The notes below the pieces were generated by a model that worked only from the letters and a program-made list of their open reading frames with translations, had not been told where the DNA came from and did not search any database. This document shows, piece by piece, positions 60,492 to 64,000 of a stretch of 64,000 nt of DNA. The stretch lies in the NCBI GenBank assembly GCA_951812775.1, contig OX638326.1:570335-634334 (forward strand), read 5' to 3'. Position numbers and translations under genes: made by a program. Within the stretch, counting starts at the first letter, position 1. Each line of letters begins with the position of its first letter. This DNA is from an uncultured Alphaproteobacteria bacterium. GTDB lineage: Bacteria > Pseudomonadota > Alphaproteobacteria > MPNO01 > UBA2964.

Positions 60492-61547
60492 TTATTCCAC
60501 AGCAGCAGCCGGTTGACCCTCTCCCTGCTCAGCGGAAATCGCTGATCGCAACGCATTGCGGATCGCAATACTCGGGGCGTCATCATTTATATCAATCATC
60601 GCAGCATCAGGATTTCGGCTTAGGCTCTCCTGTTGTGCCTCCAGCACCACCTTGTCCTCCAGGAACACTTCAGTGAACTGGGTTCGATACACCTCATCCC
60701 ATTCAGGGTTATCGACCTCAAACCCCCGCGCATGCTGATAAAAATAGTGCGTTGTGGTCTCAGTCTCCGGCGTCGGCGCATTTAGCACCCGCATTTCGAC
60801 TCCCTGATCACGGTGGCCCGCCCTTGCATCGGTTCCTACTTCGACGCTGCCGGCATCATTGACCGTGCAGGATGGCAGGGTTGTCGTGCTGATCAGCCAG
60901 CGATCAACATTTCCTTTAAATCCGCCCGCCTTTTGCCAGAAAGGCGCCGGGGGCGTATCAGGAATCCACCTATCAGCCGTGATTTCACGCGCCGACCGGG
61001 TGGTCTTGGGTGGCACTTCACAAACAGCCGAGCTGCCAATAGAGGTTGTATGGATAAAAGTCAGATGCGAGACATCCTGTAAGTTATCGGTTATCAGCTC
61101 GAAATTGCATTTCGTATACATCGGCGTGCCACCACAGCCCTGAATGCAGGCCCAGTCCGGATGGTCCGCCCAAAACCAGTTGGGGATGAGAGTATCATCC
61201 GCCTTTGCCGGATCGCCCATCCAGATCCAAATCCAATTCCAACGTTCAACCAGGGGATATGAGCGCACTGCGGCATCGGGGGGAATATTAACCTGGCCGG
61301 GGACCTCAACGCATTGCCCTGACGGATCAAATTTTAGGCCGTGATAACCACATTGCAGGGTATCGCCAACGCATTTCCCCATGGAAAGCGGTAGCGCCCG
61401 GTGGCAGCAGCGGTCTTCCAGCGCAACCGGCGTTCCGTCTTCCGTCTGAAAAAGGACCACCTTGTCATTGAGTAACGTCCGCGCCAGCGGCTCACGCCCC
61501 ACCTCACCTACAAAGGCAGCCACGTACCAGGCATTGCGTAAAAACAT
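60492..61547 (-). CDS. Rieske-type aromatic ring-hydroxylating oxygenase (vanillate demethylase-like)
   Basis: This 351-residue oxygenase starts at ATG 61547 (MFLRNAWYVAAFVGEV); the frame is open 21 codons further up. The Rieske cluster ligands are in DRCCHRALPL and LQCGYHGLKF (C-x-H, C-x2-H). The mononuclear iron site is in ITDNLQDVSHLTFIHTTSIG (Asp and two His). Organisation matches the VanA/phthalate oxygenase group, which O-demethylates or hydroxylates aromatic acids. It needs a reductase (VanB-like) that is not in the window. It is upstream of hyuA on the same strand. Confidence 0.85.
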   Translation of the reverse strand: MFLRNAWYVAAFVGEVGREPLARTLLNDKVVLFQTEDGTPVALEDRCCHRALPLSMGKCVGDTLQCGYHGLKFDPSGQCVEVPGQVNIPPDAAVRSYPLVERWNWIWIWMGDPAKADDTLIPNWFWADHPDWACIQGCGGTPMYTKCNFELITDNLQDVSHLTFIHTTSIGSSAVCEVPPKTTRSAREITADRWIPDTPPAPFWQKAGGFKGNVDRWLISTTTLPSCTVNDAGSVEVGTDARAGHRDQGVEMRVLNAPTPETETTTHYFYQHARGFEVDNPEWDEVYRTQFTEVFLEDKVVLEAQQESLSRNPDAAMIDINDDAPSIAIRNALRSAISAEQGEGQPAAAVE

Positions 61548-61644
61548 CGCTGACTCCCAAAAAGGGGCAAACCAATGTTTGAGTGTAAATTTGGTCTCGG
61601 AAAGGAGCAAGGAAGAAGCGGCCGATCAAGCCGCCGCTAAAAAT

Positions 61645-62115
61645 TCAAACTGCGTCAATCGCCGCCGCAAGTTGTGCCATCAGGGTCGCGCCTTCGGCGC
61701 CGCCGTCACCTGAGTCCCCCTGTTTGGCGATAAGGATTAAGGCACCCAGATGCAAGCGAATGATCTCCAGCTCCTTATCCGTCGCAATTATTTCACGGTC
61801 TTTAATGAAATCTGCGCAGGAGGAGGAAATTTCGCCGAGCAACGGATAGCCAAATGTTTTGGAAAGACCCCGCATATCATGGGTTACCGTGAACACCGAT
61901 TTTACGGCTGCCTCGCGCATTTCCTGATCTCCGGACAATGCAGATTGAAACTTGTCCATTTCTTCTTCGAACAAATCGGAAGCAATGTAACCGAAATTTT
62001 GGGCAAGGCGCTTTATCTTCTGATCAGCCGCTTCCAACCGACTGTCCAGCTCCTCTTTGGAAATTTCAGTTACCGCCAACTTTGCGCCGCCAGCAACAGT
62101 ATCACCGTCCATCAT
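61645..62115 (-). CDS. Histidine phosphotransfer (Hpt) domain protein
   Basis: This 156-residue all-helical protein has the Hpt-like block SVFTVTHDMRGLSKTFGYPLL around His79. In this motif the histidine in HDxxG is the phosphate acceptor and GYPLL packs the helix bundle. The N-terminal part is charged and coiled-coil like (EELDSRLEAADQKIKRLAQN). It would relay phosphate between a hybrid kinase and a response regulator; neither is encoded nearby. A start at ATG 62115 or 62112 is equally likely. The spacer of about 100 bp before the Rieske gene shows no gene. Confidence 0.7.
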   Translation of the reverse strand: MMDGDTVAGGAKLAVTEISKEELDSRLEAADQKIKRLAQNFGYIASDLFEEEMDKFQSALSGDQEMREAAVKSVFTVTHDMRGLSKTFGYPLLGEISSSCADFIKDREIIATDKELEIIRLHLGALILIAKQGDSGDGGAEGATLMAQLAAAIDAV

Positions 62116-62259
62116 CTTGCCCGATCACTTGTCTTGAATGCGGTAGAACGTGATACCACCTGAACAGGGTTAAAACGGCGTTAACAAACGCCATTTAGCG
62201 CAGGGCGCAAACCGCCTAGCTATCCTTCAAGAAATTTAGACAAGTTATGACGGCGCGCT

Positions 62260-63165
62260 CTAATTACCCTTTTGGATAAAGACAAAGTTCTGCAGTGACC
62301 CGCGCACGAGGCGTGTCTGCGAACACCCCGCCCCTTTTTTGTAAAACCGAACATAGGACGGGCTATCAACCAGTTTGATCTGAGTATAAACGGAATGCAG
62401 CCGGTAACCGATGCACTCGGTTTTCTCCGAGCACCACTGTCGTGCTGCAAGAGCCGAAACACGCTCAGATTTTAACATCGGACAATTCGGCACAATGGAT
62501 TCTGGCCTATGCGGTTTAACGGGTCTTGAGACAACAGAAAACTCTGTCGGCTTCTTGCCCTTTTTCCAACAAGCAAAGCGGCGTTTCCGCCAACAATCCT
62601 CCGCGACCCAGCTCAAAGACATATCACCCCGATGGTTGCTCGCGCCCCGCACAGAAACACAGTTTCTCCAATTGGCTTCTTTCCACGGCGTAAAGTGACG
62701 CCACTTACCGTAAAAATAGGGTGTGCTATCAGACCAGACAAAGTAACGCGATGGTCGGCGCAGCCCGATCCAAACGGGCGCCTTTGGATTGCTGGCCATA
62801 GTCCCGACCGCTTTGCCAAGAGAAGTGTTGAAGGTTTCGGAAGGAACTGAAACCAAATCGGTACCGTGAGCAGCACGACCATAATCCTCGGCCTCAAACC
62901 ATGTCTTCTTTTCGTCGACATAGATGACCGTACTTGCAGCATCTTTGGGACGTCGCTGTTCAAACTCTTCTGTCACTCGCTGACGGAACGCCTCGAGTTT
63001 TTTCTTCAGTTCTTCGCGCTGAAACCGCTGCATTTCTTCGGCCGTCGGAACGATGTTCAGACGTTTCTCGGGCGAGCCACTGAGGGACGATTGAGCACTT
63101 GTTGCCGACAAAAGCAGTGCAAACATTCCCAACAACAGAAATGCTGATACCAACCTTTGAAACAA
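62260..63165 (-). CDS. Secreted protein with a C-type lectin-like domain
   Basis: This 301-residue protein begins with a signal peptide (MFQRLVSAFLLLGMFALLLSATSAQS), followed by a charged coiled-coil-like region (about 40-75, EEMQRFQREELKKKLEAF). A region at about 82-205 reads as a C-type lectin-like fold: KTWFEAEDYGRAAHG, VWIGLRRPSRYFVWSD, W-rich FTPWKEANWRNC and SWVAEDCWRKRRFACW. The first of the usual conserved cysteines is Gly here. A final domain of about 70 residues has four cysteines. Bacterial lectin-like proteins are uncommon. It may bind sugar or act in adhesion; the family is not certain. Confidence 0.6.
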   Translation of the reverse strand: MFQRLVSAFLLLGMFALLLSATSAQSSLSGSPEKRLNIVPTAEEMQRFQREELKKKLEAFRQRVTEEFEQRRPKDAASTVIYVDEKKTWFEAEDYGRAAHGTDLVSVPSETFNTSLGKAVGTMASNPKAPVWIGLRRPSRYFVWSDSTPYFYGKWRHFTPWKEANWRNCVSVRGASNHRGDMSLSWVAEDCWRKRRFACWKKGKKPTEFSVVSRPVKPHRPESIVPNCPMLKSERVSALAARQWCSEKTECIGYRLHSVYTQIKLVDSPSYVRFYKKGAGCSQTRLVRGSLQNFVFIQKGN

Positions 63166-63195
63166 GCCAACCCTCCGATGTCTTATCAGATTAAT

Positions 63196-64000
63196 TTAAC
63201 CACCTAACACACCGGCATCACGCAATGTCGAGATCTCATCTTCCGACATCTCCAGCACATCGCTGAGTACGTGATTTGAATGCTGCCCCAATGTCGGCGG
63301 GGCGCCCTGATATTCCAGCTCTTCACCGGTATATTTAATCGGGCTGGCAACCTGCGGTACGGTTCCGGCCAGCGGATGACCCAGCTCCATCTGCATACCG
63401 CGCGCCTGCACCTGCGGATGGGCGAAAACCTGCTCCATATTGTTTAGTGGACCACACGGTACGCCGACTTTCTCCAGCGCGTCGATCCATTCCTGACCGG
63501 TTTTCTGCTTCATAAAATCCTTGATGATCGGAATCAGGACATCACGATTCTCAACCCGTGCCGCATTGGAGGCAAACCGTTCATCGCTCGCCAGTTCGGG
63601 TTGGCCCGCGGCCTCAACATAACGGGCAAACTGTCCGTCATTGCCAACAGCAATGATCAAATACATGTCCGACGCTTCAAACGCTTCATAAGGGACAATA
63701 TTAGGGTGCGCATTTCCCATGCGGGTCGGCGAATTACCGGTCACCAGAAAATTCAGCGCCTGATTGGCCATGGTCGCCGTCGTCACGTCAAGCAGCGCCA
63801 TATCGATATGACAGCCCTCGCCCGTTATTTCGCGCCGCGAAAGCGCGCTAAGCGCCGCAATATTGGTGTAAAGACCGGTGAGAATATCAGTCAGCGCGAC
63901 ACCGGCTTTCTGCGGCCCCGCCCCCGGCTTACCATCGGGCTCACCGGTGACACTCATCAACCCGCCCATCGCCTGAATGAGAAAGTCGTAACCCGCACGC
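63196..64000 (-). CDS. Class III (CaiB/BaiF) CoA-transferase, partial (5' end outside window)
   Basis: The frame enters from the right edge (AGYDFLIQAMGGLMSVTGEP) and ends at 63196, so only the C-terminal about 268 residues are seen. Family features include GVALTDILTGLYTNIAALSAL, DMALLDVTTATMANQALN, YEAFEASDMYLIIAVGNDGQ and GVPCGPLNNMEQVFAHPQV. The catalytic aspartate normally lies further upstream or near the FDLLxxAD loop outside the window. The enzyme moves CoA between carboxylic acids and would suit activation of an acid made by the decarboxylase or oxygenase pathways here. Confidence 0.88.
   Translation of the reverse strand, partial: RAGYDFLIQAMGGLMSVTGEPDGKPGAGPQKAGVALTDILTGLYTNIAALSALSRREITGEGCHIDMALLDVTTATMANQALNFLVTGNSPTRMGNAHPNIVPYEAFEASDMYLIIAVGNDGQFARYVEAAGQPELASDERFASNAARVENRDVLIPIIKDFMKQKTGQEWIDALEKVGVPCGPLNNMEQVFAHPQVQARGMQMELGHPLAGTVPQVASPIKYTGEELEYQGAPPTLGQHSNHVLSDVLEMSEDEISTLRDAGVLGG

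Overview
The window looks like an alphaproteobacterial chromosome segment, probably from a free-living aerobe of the Rhodospirillales type. The grounds are short palindromic intergenic repeats, DUF547/DUF3047/Hpt-type housekeeping genes, and many catabolic enzyme families. This is judged from gene content; no taxonomic search was run. No tRNA, rRNA, CRISPR array or phage gene was seen.

Layout. 1-3.95 kb: the tail of a GIY-YIG nuclease gene, a broken ornithine-cyclodeaminase-family gene, a small membrane protein, a ferritin-like di-iron protein, and DUF3047 and DUF547 proteins. 4-15.3 kb: a dense catabolic block with three UbiD-family prenyl-FMN decarboxylases, three short-chain dehydrogenases (SDRs), four TauD/TfdA-type Fe(II)/2-oxoglutarate enzymes (one broken, one with an altered metal-binding motif) and a glyoxalase. 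15.3-21.8 kb: a methyltransferase, a TetR regulator overlapping a 1136-residue transporter/acyltransferase/acyl-ligase fusion, and a flavin-dependent monooxygenase with a RutE-like nitroreductase. 21.9-24.6 kb: a cobalt-type nitrile hydratase (alpha, beta and a frameshifted accessory gene) and another TauD enzyme. 24.8-34.7 kb: a GIY-YIG protein, two more UbiD enzymes, an SDR, a cupin, a TetR regulator, a fumarate-reductase-like flavoprotein and a fused TctA-TctB transporter. 35-45.8 kb: an SDR, two isochorismatase-fold hydrolases, enamidase, a molybdenum hydroxylase large subunit, a chemoreceptor, a flavin reductase, a TauD enzyme and a truncated MOSC gene. 45.6-47.6 kb: an IS5-family insertion lying among gene fragments. 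47.7-56.5 kb: a 6-hydroxynicotinate-reductase-type operon (with UPF0280 and two AA_synth proteins), a divergent 2-oxoacid:ferredoxin oxidoreductase, a ferredoxin-NADP reductase and a MarR regulator. 56.6-64 kb: HyuB/HyuA, a Rieske oxygenase, an Hpt protein, a secreted C-type-lectin-like protein and a partial class III CoA-transferase.

The most interesting system is a probable reductive N-heterocycle (nicotinate-type) pathway. Enamidase (37.8 kb) and 6-hydroxynicotinate reductase (51.3 kb) catalyse consecutive steps of the route known from Eubacterium barkeri. Next to the reductase are an enzyme pair able to reduce ferredoxin and a ferredoxin-NADP reductase. The same short sequence (core GTGTAC, usually GTGTACATA) lies in the promoters of enamidase (twice, 21 bp apart), the reductase operon, korAB and the marR gene. 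I infer one MarR regulon tying the four transcription units together.

A second theme is gene multiplication with decay. There are five UbiD, six TauD and five SDR genes and several adjacent paralogue pairs, alongside at least six damaged genes: a 92-bp deletion, two apparent G6-to-G5 run contractions, a short deletion, an IS insertion and a truncation. Some of these could be assembly errors.
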